Assembly: GCA_023159155.1 (NCBI GenBank)
Contig: JAJNNX010000078.1
Span: forward strand, 62,001 to 126,000
Length of the DNA stretch: 64,000 nt
DNA from: Ustulina deusta
Taxonomy: Eukaryota > Ascomycota > Sordariomycetes > Xylariales > Xylariaceae
Direction of reading: 5' to 3'
The notes under the pieces were generated by a model, which was not told the origin of the DNA, searched no databases, and was given only the letters and a program-made list of their open reading frames with translations. Position numbers and translations under genes: made by a program. This document shows, piece by piece, positions 47,546-59,500 of this stretch; the first letter of the stretch is position 1; every line of letters starts with the position of its first letter.

Positions 47546-50500
47546 ATGGCACCATCATCACCAACAGTAGACCCCCCTCTTTCTTCATGCCCGGAACCAA
47601 TTGCTATTGTGGGAATGGGTAAGGCTCCCTTCTGTTTTGAGATATACCCTTCCGATGGAAATATGCTAACCTTTATGTCAAAGGATGCCGGTGGCCAGGC
47701 GGCGTCCGGAACCCCTCGCAATTATGGGACTTGCTCAAAGAAAAACGAGACGGCTGGTCCGAGTTCCCGCCAGACCGCATCAACGTGGATGGCTTCTATC
47801 ATCCTGATGGTCAACGCCCTGGAAGTATGTACACAAGGGGCGGCCACTTGATAAAAGAAGACACAAGAGACTTCGATCATAGTTTTTTCGGCATTACGGC
47901 GACAGAAGCAATGGCTTTAGATCCGAGTCAGCGAAAGCTGGTTGAGGTTACTTATGAAGCTGTAGAGAGCGCCGGGGAGCCCCTTGACAAGTTTTTTGGT
48001 TCAAGAACGGGCGTGTTTGTTGGAAATTTCAACAACGAGCACCAAATGATGCAGTACCGAGATACGGATCACACATTGCCCTATGTTGTCACAGGCGGTG
48101 GTCCAACGATTCTAAGCAATCGTATTAACTATGTTTTTAACCTCACGGGACCTAGGTTAGACACTATCTCCATAACAACTCATTCAAGCCGCCATTCGCG
48201 AATACTAACCTGGATACAGCCTAATGGTCGACACGGCTTGCTCTGCATCCATGTATGCTCTGCATTTGGCCGTGACATCTATCCGGAATGGGGATTGTGA
48301 CGCTGCCATCGTCGCTGGCGCCAACGTCATACTTGGTCCTGACAATCAATTATTCACGACAAAGCTTGGAGCGGTGTCACCAACATCTCGTTGCCACACT
48401 TTTGACATCGCAGCCGATGGCTACTCACGAGCAGAAGGATTCGGGGCCATATATATAAAACGACTCTCTGACGCCTTGGCTCAGGGCGATCCCATCCGCG
48501 CCGTTGTGCGTGGCACATCGTTTAATGCCAATGGTAAAACAGGTGGCATTTCTCACCCGAGCCCCGACGGCCAGGAAGCCGTCATTCGGCAAGCCTACAA
48601 AGCTGCTGGTGGTCTCAACCCGGATCTCACCGGTTACGCTGAGGCCCACGGAACGGGTACACCGGTGGGAGACCCTATCGAAGTTTCAGCTATTGGACGC
48701 GTTTTCTCTCCTGGGCGGAAAGACGACCCCCTGTTGATTGGATCGGTGAGCCACTCTAAATCTTGATCTTGGGGTTTCTAATAACATCCAGTCTTATGGC
48801 CTATCTTGCTAACTCAGTATTCAGATCAAACCCAACCTTGGGCACAGCGAGGCCGCCAGTGCCATGTCTCAGATCATGAAAGCCATCCTGGCGATGGAGC
48901 ATGGGGAGATCCCTGCAACCATCAGAATCAAGAAGTTCAACCCTTCGATTGACTTTGAGACGGCGAGGGTTAAGGTTGTCACGGAAATGACTCCTTGGCC
49001 CCGTAATCGTCTGCGGCGAGTCAGTATCAATAGGTGAGAAGACCTCCTTAGCGGCCATAATACAGGACCAATTTTAGCAACGTTGCTCAACAACATGAAA
49101 ACTCCTGACAATGTTACAGTTTCGGATATGGTGGTGCAAATGCCCATGCAATCTTAGATCATCCAAGTGTAATCATTCCCGGATATCAACTTCGAGGTCT
49201 TCCTTTGTCGTACAGCATAAGCGGCAATGGAAATTTGAACGGGAACGGCTACACCAACGAAAATGGTCATACCAACGGTAATGGGCATGCTAACGGGAAT
49301 GGTCACGCCAACGGCAATAGTATAAGTGAAGATCCGTTGCCCTGGTTGTCTCAGCGAATCAAGCTGTACCAGACCGAAAAGGCAGGGGCTCGGCAACACA
49401 TCTTATTACCAGTCTCTGCGCATGACGAGCATGCATTGAAAGCCAACCTAGCAGCAGTTGCGAACTCTCTAGACAAGTATGATCTGGCAGATTTACTATA
49501 CACCCTTGGATGCCGAAAGTCAACATTTACCCGCCGCGCTTTTGCCATTGTGGACTCCGGGGCACTGAAGGCAGAACTGGACTCGGAATCAGTGATAACT
49601 GGAAAGGCACCAAGTACTCCGACGAGGAGAATCGGATTCATATTTACTGGGCAAGGGGCTCAGTGGCCACAGAGTACGTCAATTTCCTCCTACTTCTCGG
49701 CGGCGTGATATTCTCCCCTATCTCCACGTTCCTGTTATAGTCTTCTTTAGTTCCCCCCCCCCCCCCCCCATCCAATCGAATTGCATTGCTGACCCTGATC
49801 ATTGCAGTGGGTGCTCAATTAATTCATGAATATGCTGTATTTCGAGGCACGATCAGATACCTGGACAATGTGCTGCGCGGTTTAAGACATCTTAAACCTA
49901 GCTGGTCGATTGAAGAAGCACTCTTGGAGCCTGCAGCCACCAGCCAGATTCACAATCCAGCCTTCTCACAGACCATCTGTACTGCTCTGCAAATAGGCTT
50001 GGTGACTCTGCTAAGACAATGGGGAATCGAACCAGTAGCCACAGTTGGCCATTCTTCTGGCGAAATTGCCGCGGCATACACTGCAGGGCGTTTGAAAGCG
50101 AGCGAAGCTATCATTCTAGCTTACTTCCGTGGCCAAGTAGTCATTACTAATCAACGTAAAGGACTCATGATGGCTGTCGGTATCGGAGAGGCTGAGACTA
50201 GACCCTATCTAGAAGGGATAGGAAGCGACGTCAAGATCGCTGCTGTGAACTCTCCCAATAGTGTCACGCTATCCGGCGAGCCAGAGGCCATCACGAAGCT
50301 GAGCAAAACAATGAGCGACGCTGGTATTTTTGCTCGCGTGCTGAAGACAGGCGACAACGCATATCATTCCCATCATATGGCATCTCTGGGTCAGCCATAT
50401 GAGGATCTAGCAACGGAGGGTCTCAAAGAAGTCGGAGCACTTATAGCGGATGAACCTCCTAACTCCCAGGTGAGGTGGTTCTCGTCAGTGACACTCAAGG

Positions 50501-53500
50501 AAGAGACAGAAGTGTCCCCTGCCTACTGGCGACGTAATCTCGAGTCTCCTGTGCTCTTCTCTTCTGCAGTCGAGAGACTCGCAACTAATGAACCGGTGGA
50601 TCTTCTAATCGAGATTGGGCCTCATCCAGCATTAGGTGGCCCGGTCAAGCAGATACGTTCCGAGCTGGAGAGTCGCGGGATCAAGCTTCCTCCGTGCCTA
50701 GGATCACTGCGTCGGGGCGAGCATGACGTCAAGAGCATGCTGGCCCTCGCCGGAAACCTCTTCATCAACAATGCACTGATCGACCTCGTGGCAGTGAATG
50801 CTAACGAGAAGTCGAAGGATGGAACGATGGCATTCTGCCACGGATACCCTTGCATTGATCTACCCCAGTACATCCACTCCTATCCGGATCCGCCTGTACA
50901 TTACGAGAATCGCTTCAATAGAGAATACCGCCTACGAAAACACCTATCGCATGACGTACTCGGTGCCCGAATTCCTGGGGGTTCAAGAACACATCCCCAA
51001 TGGAGGAATGTGCTTCGTATAAAGGATGTCCCATGGCTCGAAGACCACAAGCTTCTTCCGCACGCTGTTCTACCGGGAGCAGCTTATCTCACGATGGCCA
51101 TCGAGGCTGTCAGCCAGTTGCACCACGAGGCCGAAGATGCTGAACCTATCAAGTCTTTCAGGCTTCGCCAGGTTGCAATCAACTCTGCGCTTCGTGTAGA
51201 AGACACCGAGCTGGGAGTTGAAACGGTGCTAGACATGGAAAGACTTCCCTTGAACAATGCAGCAGTCATGTCACAATGGTACAAGTTCACGATCGGTTCA
51301 ATACTCCCCAACTCCGATACGTGGACCCAACATTGCACTGGTATCATATCAGTGACGACCGCTGAGACGGCTCTCGACGAGGACCAGCAACTGCGACCGG
51401 ATCCTCGCTCTAGATCACTCGACATAGCGCGTTGGCATAAAAGGTTCTGGGATGCGGGTCTAGGCTACGGCCCAGCATTCCAAGGATTGTCGGAACTAAA
51501 GGCTTATCGTGGAACTAACACTGCGACAGCCAAGGTCGCCCTTGATCCTACCCCCAACTTCAAGAATGAGTCGCGCTACCCTATTCACCCAGGGACTTTG
51601 GACACGATGATTCAGCTAGCATTGATCTCGTGCCACGCAGGTCAGGTCGAAAACTTTGAGAAAGCATTCGTACCTATATTTGCTGATGATGTCACGGTAT
51701 GGGTGCCGGAACCTAACGAACCTCAAGGTCTAGGTGTGGCAAGCGGCCAGATTCTTGGTCTCCGAAGCATGTACGCACGGGCTCAGCTCTACAGCTTTTC
51801 CGGATCCCCACTCCTTGACATAGGAGAGCTGAAGTGCGTTACGTATGAGGGCATAGAGGACGAGAGCGCTTCGAGTGCCGAACGGCAGCCATACTGGCGT
51901 CCTGTGGCTAGACCCGACATTGACACGTTGACGCCTGCCATTGCGAGGGACATGTTTCCAGCCAAGGAAATCGACCAATCCATCACCACCGCGCTGGAAA
52001 CTATGTCAGCGCACATTCTTGCGAGTATTGGAGAAACACTCCAAAGCGAAGTGATTGACGACAAGACTCAGAATCACGATGCATTCGCGGAGTGGGTTAG
52101 ATCATGGAACAGTTCTCATGACCGCCATCCCACTCAGCATCTGAGCAAGACCGAAAGATCAGCCGAGATTCAGAGACTATCTGTGATGTTAAAAGATGTT
52201 CCTGAGGCCAGGTGTCTCGCAGCGCTACATGATAATCTAGGCAGCGTCTTAAAGGGAGATACCAACAGTGTCAAGATACTCATGGAGAGCAACCTGATGA
52301 GTGAGTTATTCTCATCAGGTATCTCTTTACAGGGAGGATACTCCCAGCTTCAGCACACGGTAGACCTATTGGGGCACAAAAATCCTCGCATGAGGATATT
52401 GGAAGTCGGTGCGGGCACAGGGGGGGCAACTTCGGCAGTATTGGCCACGTTGGCATCGAAGTCGGCACCAAAGAGGCTCCAAGACTACGTCTTCACCGAT
52501 AACGCAAGCTGGTCGATTCCAGAAGCACAGTCGCGATTCTCGGGCCAAGATGCGCTGACGTTTCAAACGCTTGATATCCTCCAGGATCCCATTCCCCAAG
52601 GCTTCGAAGGTCACTCTTTTGACTTGGTCATTGCTACGGGCTTGAGCGAACTTCAGAGCGCCGCAACAGCTCTGAATAATATAAAATCTCTACTTAGACC
52701 CTCAGGATCGGTCGTCTTGCTCGAAACCACGCGCCCGACCTGGACGTCGGAGATTCTTTCTCGTACCCTAACCGGCAGATGGAAGCAAGAGCCAATCAGT
52801 CTACCGGAAACTGAGTGGGAGAGAATCCTACAGGAGGGTGGATTCTCAGGTGTCGATATTTATCTCGAAGATGTGAGTAACACTCGAAGTGGTCGTTAAC
52901 ATAATGCTAATTATGACACAGTATACAAAAGATCAGCACATGACGACTGTAATGCTATCGAGAGTTCCTCCTACTGAAAAAGTGGAAGTTTCTTCAACGA
53001 CATCATCCGACGGCGTATTCCTTGTCTACAGAGAGTCGCTGCCTCTGCTGGCAGAAGCAGTTGGGAAAATCTTGACAGATAGAGGTGTTAGCGTCATCCC
53101 TGTTGAGATGTTCTCCGGCGAGAAGATTCCTAAGAATTCCTCCGTCATTAGTTTCATTGACGTCGACGGCTCCATTCTCACTTGTCGTGGCGAGGCGTAT
53201 TTCAAAGCACTGCAGACAGTCATTTCGCATGTATCATGCATGGTATGGGTGGCGGGTGACTTGAGCATACACGGGGAATCATCCATCATGAAGGGTGTTC
53301 TACGATCTATTGCCACCGAGAACGTCTTGTCAAAGTACGCTTTCATCGAGTTGGATCATAACCAATATACCTCATACTTAAGAGCTGCCGAACTCATTGC
53401 TCACAAGCTGGGCGAATTGCAAACATCGCCATCAGCTGAGGCCGTGGATCTCGAATCCGTGCTTCGAGGGGGGGTCTCCTACATCGAACGCCTGTTCCCC

Positions 53501-55988
53501 GAGGCGACGTTGAACCAGCAATTTAGCTTGCGCAACGGGTATAAGAGTGAAGTTCAGGAGCTCCCCATGGGACAACATAAGCCACTGATGGCACGGTATC
53601 GACAGCCTGGACTTCTCTCATCGCTATATTTTACCATTGACCCGAGCTTTCACGAGCCATTGGACGATAACTCGGTCGAGATAAAGACGGCGGCCATCGG
53701 ACTCAACATGAAAGATCTCGCGGTAGCCACGGCGAGATTTGATCTAGACAAAATGAGTACTGAAGGGGCGGGTATAGTAACACGAGTCGGGCCGGGTGTG
53801 AAATCTTTCAAGAAAGGCGATCGGGTCTTTGGGATGATCCCAGGTAACATGGGTAACTACCTGCGGTCTCCGGCTTCCTTGGTTACGCGAATCCCGGAGG
53901 GCCTATCTTTCGAAAGCGCGGCGACGATGCCGGTTGTGTACCTAACGGCGATATACGCATTCCAACATCTAGCTCGCCTGAGCGCCGGCGAGTCGGTTCT
54001 TATCCAATCTGCAACGGGAGGTCTTGGAATGGCAGCTATTCGAGTAGCTCGATTGCTAGGAGCCGAGATCTATGCCACCTTAGGCACTTCCCAGAAGCGC
54101 CAAGTGCTCATCGAGGAGTTTGGCATCCCGGATCACCGTATCTTCACCTCCCGGAGCACGAGTGCGGTAGGTCAGATTCTCCAGGCCACGGGTCAGCGAG
54201 GCTGCGACGTGATTTTAAGCAGCGCGGGCGGAGATTCGATGCACGAAATGTGGAGATGCATTGCGCCGCTTGGCCGCTTCATCGATGTCGGCAGAACAGA
54301 TGTTCTCGGCGGTGGTAGACTTGGGCTTGAAGTGTTCAAAAGAAACGCCACTTTCTCGTCGTTTGACCTGGGTCTCGTCTATCGCCAGAAGCCTAATCTG
54401 ATTTCCAAGTATGTCCCCCCCTCAATTAACCGTAATCAGCTGTAACTTTAAGCACTTTGAACTAACAGAGCACAGATTGATGGACGAGATGACACAACTG
54501 CTAAGGAGTGGGATGATCGGTCCCATTGAGCATCAGGCCACATATGACATCTCCCAGCTGGAGTCCGCCCTGAATACTTTCTCCAAGGGACTGCACACCG
54601 GGAAGTTTGTTATTACTTTCAGTGATCCAGAGACACGCCTGAAGGTGAGCAATCACAGCCCTCACTACACCTTCCCATTAACGACACGGCATCACTAATT
54701 GGTAGCAGATTGCCCGACCGGTGCCTCGAGCTAGATTTGATCCAGATGCAGCGTATTTGTTAGCTGGTGCGCTCGGCGGCCTCGGGCGAAGCCTGGCTGC
54801 ATGGATGGTCGAGCGAGGCGCTCGGCACCTTGTGTTCTTATCTCGGTCTGGCATAGCCAAACCCGAAGCAGCCGGAACGGTTCAAGAGCTCCTCAACGCG
54901 GGTGCCGACCCTGAGGTGATAAGATGCGACCTCACTGACAGAAAGGCATTGCTCTCCGCGGTAGAAAAGATTTCCGAGACACGACAGATCAAAGGCGTGA
55001 TCCACGCGGCAATGGTAGAAGGCGTAAGTGGATCATCCCTCCGATTCATACCAAGACCGGGGCTTGCTGACAATGTTGGATCCAGGACGCACTATTCAGT
55101 AATGCCACCTGGGACCAGATACAAGGCGTACTTGCTCCCAAAGTCGCGGGTACCGTTAATCTTCACCATGCCACAGAGAAACTCCCGCTCGACTTCTTCG
55201 TTATGACATCCTCCATCGTGGGAACTGTAGGCACACCTAGTCAAGGGGCATACACAGCGGCCAATGCCTTCCAAGACGCATTCGCCAAGTTCCGTCACAC
55301 GCAGGCTCTGCCGGCCACATCCATAGGTCTCGGTTTGATACTCGAGGTCGGGTCTGTCAGTGCCTCTGTCGGGTTCCAGCAAATGCTCCAGCGCAATGCC
55401 ACCTACGGTGTTTCGGAGACAGAGTTTCTCCAGCTCTTCGAGGGGGCGCTGTGCGACTCACAGTCCTCACCGACGGGGGAATCCTCACCGACGGGGGAAT
55501 CCTCGCTCGCCAAGCTCGACCCCAGCAGCAGAGCCCAAATGGTAACCGGGCTCGAGCCAGGCCGTTTCCTCTCCTACCTGGATAGCGGACGGGTTGATGA
55601 CCTCGTATGGTACAATCGCACGCGGTTCCAGGCGGTCCGGCAAGGAATATCGGATTGCGCGCGAGCTCTCACGTCTGCCAGCGCCAACTCATCTGCTGGC
55701 GGCTCTTCTATAGGTCTTCAGCTTCAGAATGCATCATCACCTGCCGATAAATTAGACATCGCCCGGGCAGCCATAGCCGCACGTCTTGCCGAGCTTCTTA
55801 GCATTGATGCTGATGACGTGGACTCTGACAAGCCCGTGTCACGATACGGTGTCGACAGCCTCGTGGCAGGCGAATTGAGGAATTGGCTTATCAAGACATT
55901 TGGTCTGGAGCTAACGATGCTCCAGTTGCTGAATAAGAGCACCAAGATTGAGGATTTGGTGAAAGGAGCGGCTGGCATTGAATTGTAG
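47546..55988 (+). CDS. Highly reducing polyketide synthase, KS-AT-DH-CMeT-ER-KR-ACP
   Basis: This iterative type I PKS makes a reduced chain and has no thioesterase or reductase release domain. The ten exons are 47546–47618, 47684–48155, 48220–48745, 48825–49033, 49120–49673, 49808–52872, 52922–54408, 54476–54644, 54709–55023 and 55086–55988, giving 2,590 residues. KS has VDTACSAS (~186), EAHGTGTPVGD and PNLGHSEAAS. An Asn/Gly-rich linker follows KS. AT has GHSSGE (~692). DH has EDHKLLPHAVLPGAAY (~1022), so its motif reads HxxxP rather than HxxxG. CMeT has LEVGAGTGGA (~1476), but the usual NVLHAT His is absent. ER (~1865–2170) keeps TGGLGMAA. KR has GALGGLG (~2205), TSS and YTAAN. ACP has YGVDSL (~2545). 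Its product is presumably handed to the SAT of the non-reducing PKS. Confidence 0.93.
49223..49320 (+). repeat. Asn/Gly-rich tandem repeat in the KS–AT linker
   Basis: Degenerate units encoding NGNG, NENGH and NGNGHA repeat six or so times in frame within exon 5 of the reducing PKS. Such low-complexity linkers are flexible and length-variable. Confidence 0.8.
49753..49769 (+). repeat. C homopolymer in a PKS intron
   Basis: A run of about 17 C lies in intron 49674–49807 of the reducing PKS, about 38 bp before the acceptor. The run length may be a sequencing approximation. Confidence 0.7.
55464..55499 (+). repeat. In-frame 18-bp tandem duplication before the ACP
   Basis: The unit TCCTCACCGACGGGGGAA occurs twice without mismatch (55464–55481 and 55482–55499). 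It adds a duplicated SPTGES-type hexapeptide to the KR–ACP linker. Confidence 0.85.
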
Positions 55989-56500
55989 AGCTACCTCTTG
56001 ATTGCACAGCAGTTAATTGCCTGTATACAAGTACATTGGGTAACTATGATTCTACCTCTCTTCACTGTGAAGAGAGAAAAGAGGGGAGGGGGCTGTGAGA
56101 AAGACAATGGAACACAATCATAGTATGTCAAATAAAAGTGCTGCCGTAAATAGCCATGGGAGCATAAATGAACAGAGGCCTATCTGCGGTATAAACAAGC
56201 CATGGCATAACTAAGAGTAAGAACAGCCCCAACCCGATCGGATGCCAAGCATCCTGAGTTAGCTGGGTGCAGTGGTAGAGGACCGCTAGAAAACGAGTGA
56301 CAGTGCGCCAGCTATAAAGGGGGTCCATCTTCTGTCCACAAACCATAGGTGGTACCTCGGTCCTAGTAATCCGTGTCGGGACCTGGTCGGGTCGGCTCAT
56401 TGGAGTTTGAACTCTAGGGGCCAAGTACTATTACTATCTCAACTGACCTACAGGTCCTGATTAATAAGATTATAGGACTAGTATAAAGGGGGCCTGCAAA
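55989..56500. other. 3' flank of the reducing PKS
   Basis: About 500 bp of normal composition without a supported gene, then an abrupt change to AT-rich transposon sequence. Confidence 0.5.
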
Positions 56501-59500
56501 GCTATATTTATAAACATAAACATTATATTACGGTCTAAGTTAAGGTTAATAGCACATTTAAACATTTAATTTAAAAATTTTTTTTTTCATAAAATATATA
56601 ATAACTAATAACTATAAATGTTATTATATTAATATTTTTATTAAACTTTTATAATAACTAATTAATATAAAAATATATAGCTAAATTATTATATAATATT
56701 ATAACTTATAATATAAGCTTGTTTTATATATAAGTTTATTTTATATTAATTTCTTTAGTTTAATAGCTATAATAAAATAAACTAGAGGCCCCTTTGATTT
56801 AAGTGTAAGAAAGCCTTTGTTTTTAGGGTTTATATAGGCTAAATAGCCCTTTATAGCCCTTGTAGTCCTTTGTAGCCCTTGTAGTCCTCCGTAGCCTTTA
56901 TATATACTTAGACCCCGCTATCCGCCTAAGCTTAGCAGCCGTAATAAAGTGCTTTATAGTATTGTTTCCTTTAATAAAGTCTTTGTTTTAATATATTTAT
57001 TAACTTTACTATATAAACTAATATAGCTATATAAACTCACTTAGCTTATCATGCTAGGCATACCAGGACTAGTACACACTTGCTATATATACGTACTATA
57101 TCCGCTCTTACTTCGATAAAGAACTTTCTTTCTATAAGCTTTAGTCTTATAAGCTAACCTTACTAAATATATAATTTATTTTTTTATATATTATACTTAA
57201 CCTTATAAACTTCTTATTTATAATAATTTTAAAGCTTTTTTTTAAAGTTACTTATAATATATTTATATAATAGCTTTTAAAAAACCCGGACTATTAACTA
57301 GATTAATACTTTTTAAAAAAAACAAATTAGCTATAAATAGCTAATAAAACTATACTAATTTTTTTTTAAATAAAAATTAAAAATTAAAACTTAATAGTAG
57401 TTTAATACTTAGTTACTAAAATAATAATAGTATTTTATAATTTAAAAATACTAACTAATTTTTATTATAATAAAATATTTAGTTTAAAACAAAACTTAAA
57501 AAAATAAATAAATAGCTAAAAAAATAAAAATAAACTATTTTTAGATTAAAAGGATTTTAACTTATAAATATATATAAATTAATATTAAAACAAAAATTTA
57601 AAAAATATAAATATTAAAAAAAAGCTAAAAATCTAAAAAACTTTAAATTTTTTAATTTTTTATATTTTTTTTATATTTTTTACTTAAAACATAAAAATTA
57701 ATACTAAAAATAATATAACTTTTTTAATTTTAGTTTATTACTTATTTTTTTATTTTTTATTATTATTATTTAATAAGTTAGATCTAAGCAGTTCTAACTA
57801 TTAATTACTTTATTATTATAAACGTTATAATAATAATAAAAAATTAAATATTAATTTTAATTATTTTTTAAAATTTAAATATTTTTTATTTATTATATAG
57901 TTTATTTATAACTAATAAATTAAATAAATTAAAAAACTAAAATTTATATTTAAAAATTTATAAAAAAAGTTCTAATAAGCTTAGATTTAAATTATTTATA
58001 TAGTTAGCAAAATAAACTAAGATTATAAAAATTAATATTAAGTTTTTTTTTAAAAAAAAGTACGCTAAAATTGTTTTTTTTATAAATCTGATTAAAAAAT
58101 TTTTATTAATTAGATTAAAACTTTGATTTGCTAATCAATTTTTTTTATTATAAGTATTAGCTAGCAGTTAAAAAAAGTTTAGCAATAAGCTAATTAAAAT
58201 TTTAAAATATTTAATTAATATTTTTTTTAAATTAAAATTTAAAAAAAAACAATAAAATAATAATAAAAAAGTTATATTATATTATTAAAAATTAATTAAT
58301 TTATTTTAATAAAATATTATAAATTTTAATAATTTATTATTTTAAAAAAAATTAGTAATAATAAATATAGTATAGTATTATTAAAAACTAATAACTTTTA
58401 TTTTTAAAGCTATAAAGTTTTAATAAAAATTTTTATATTTAAATATTAACCGAACTAATACTAATAAACCTTAAAATTAATAATAATACTAAAGCTTTTT
58501 TAAACAAAAATACTTTAATAATAAAAATTATTTTTATTAAAACTAAAAATATTATAATATAGTTTAGAACTAAAATAGTTATTAGTATTATAACTAGCTA
58601 AAATAACCTTATTTAAATTAGCAACTTTTTAATAATTATATATTTAAAAAATTATTACTTTTTAAATATTTTAGTTAATATATTTTTAATATATTTTAAA
58701 AATAGCTATAAAATAACTTTAATAATTATTTAAAACAAAATAATAATACCTAGAACTTTTTTTATTTTAATTATAAAAAAATAAATTATATTAATTATAA
58801 CTATAAAAAACCTAACTAGCAATACTTATTAAAAAATCAAAAATATTAGGTTTAAAAAATTTAGTTAGACTAAAAATAAAAAAACTTTAATATGTTTTAT
58901 TATTTATAAAAAAACAACTATTATTTAGATTAAGATTATTTATATAATTTTTTAGTACATTTTAATAAATATTTAAATAATAATTAAAAAAAAGAAAATA
59001 ATCTTAGTTTTAGCTATAAAGCTTAGGTTAAAACTATAGCTTTTTATATCTATTTTATATTAATTTTATATTTTATATAATATTTATTTTATTAATTTAA
59101 AAAAAACCCTATTAAAAACATTTGTTAATTTAAATTTTTACGCTAAATATAATTATATTAATTATATTTTTATTTTATATAATAAACTAAACAAAGCTTT
59201 ATTTTATATTTATATTTTATAATATATTATTAAAAATAGATTTTTTAGTTATAATATTTATTAAATTATTTATAAACTTATTAATAGTTATAAAATAATT
59301 TAAAAATTTTAGTATACTTATATTATTATTAACTAAAATAATTAATTAAAAAAAAATCTAGTACTTTTTTTTTAAACTATACTAAAGAACTAAAAAATTA
59401 TATTTAATTTAAGTTTAAATTGCTAGTTTTATAGCTTAAAACTTAAATATTTTAAATTAGTTATAATTTATTAATTCGCTAAAGCTTATAAAAATAAAAA

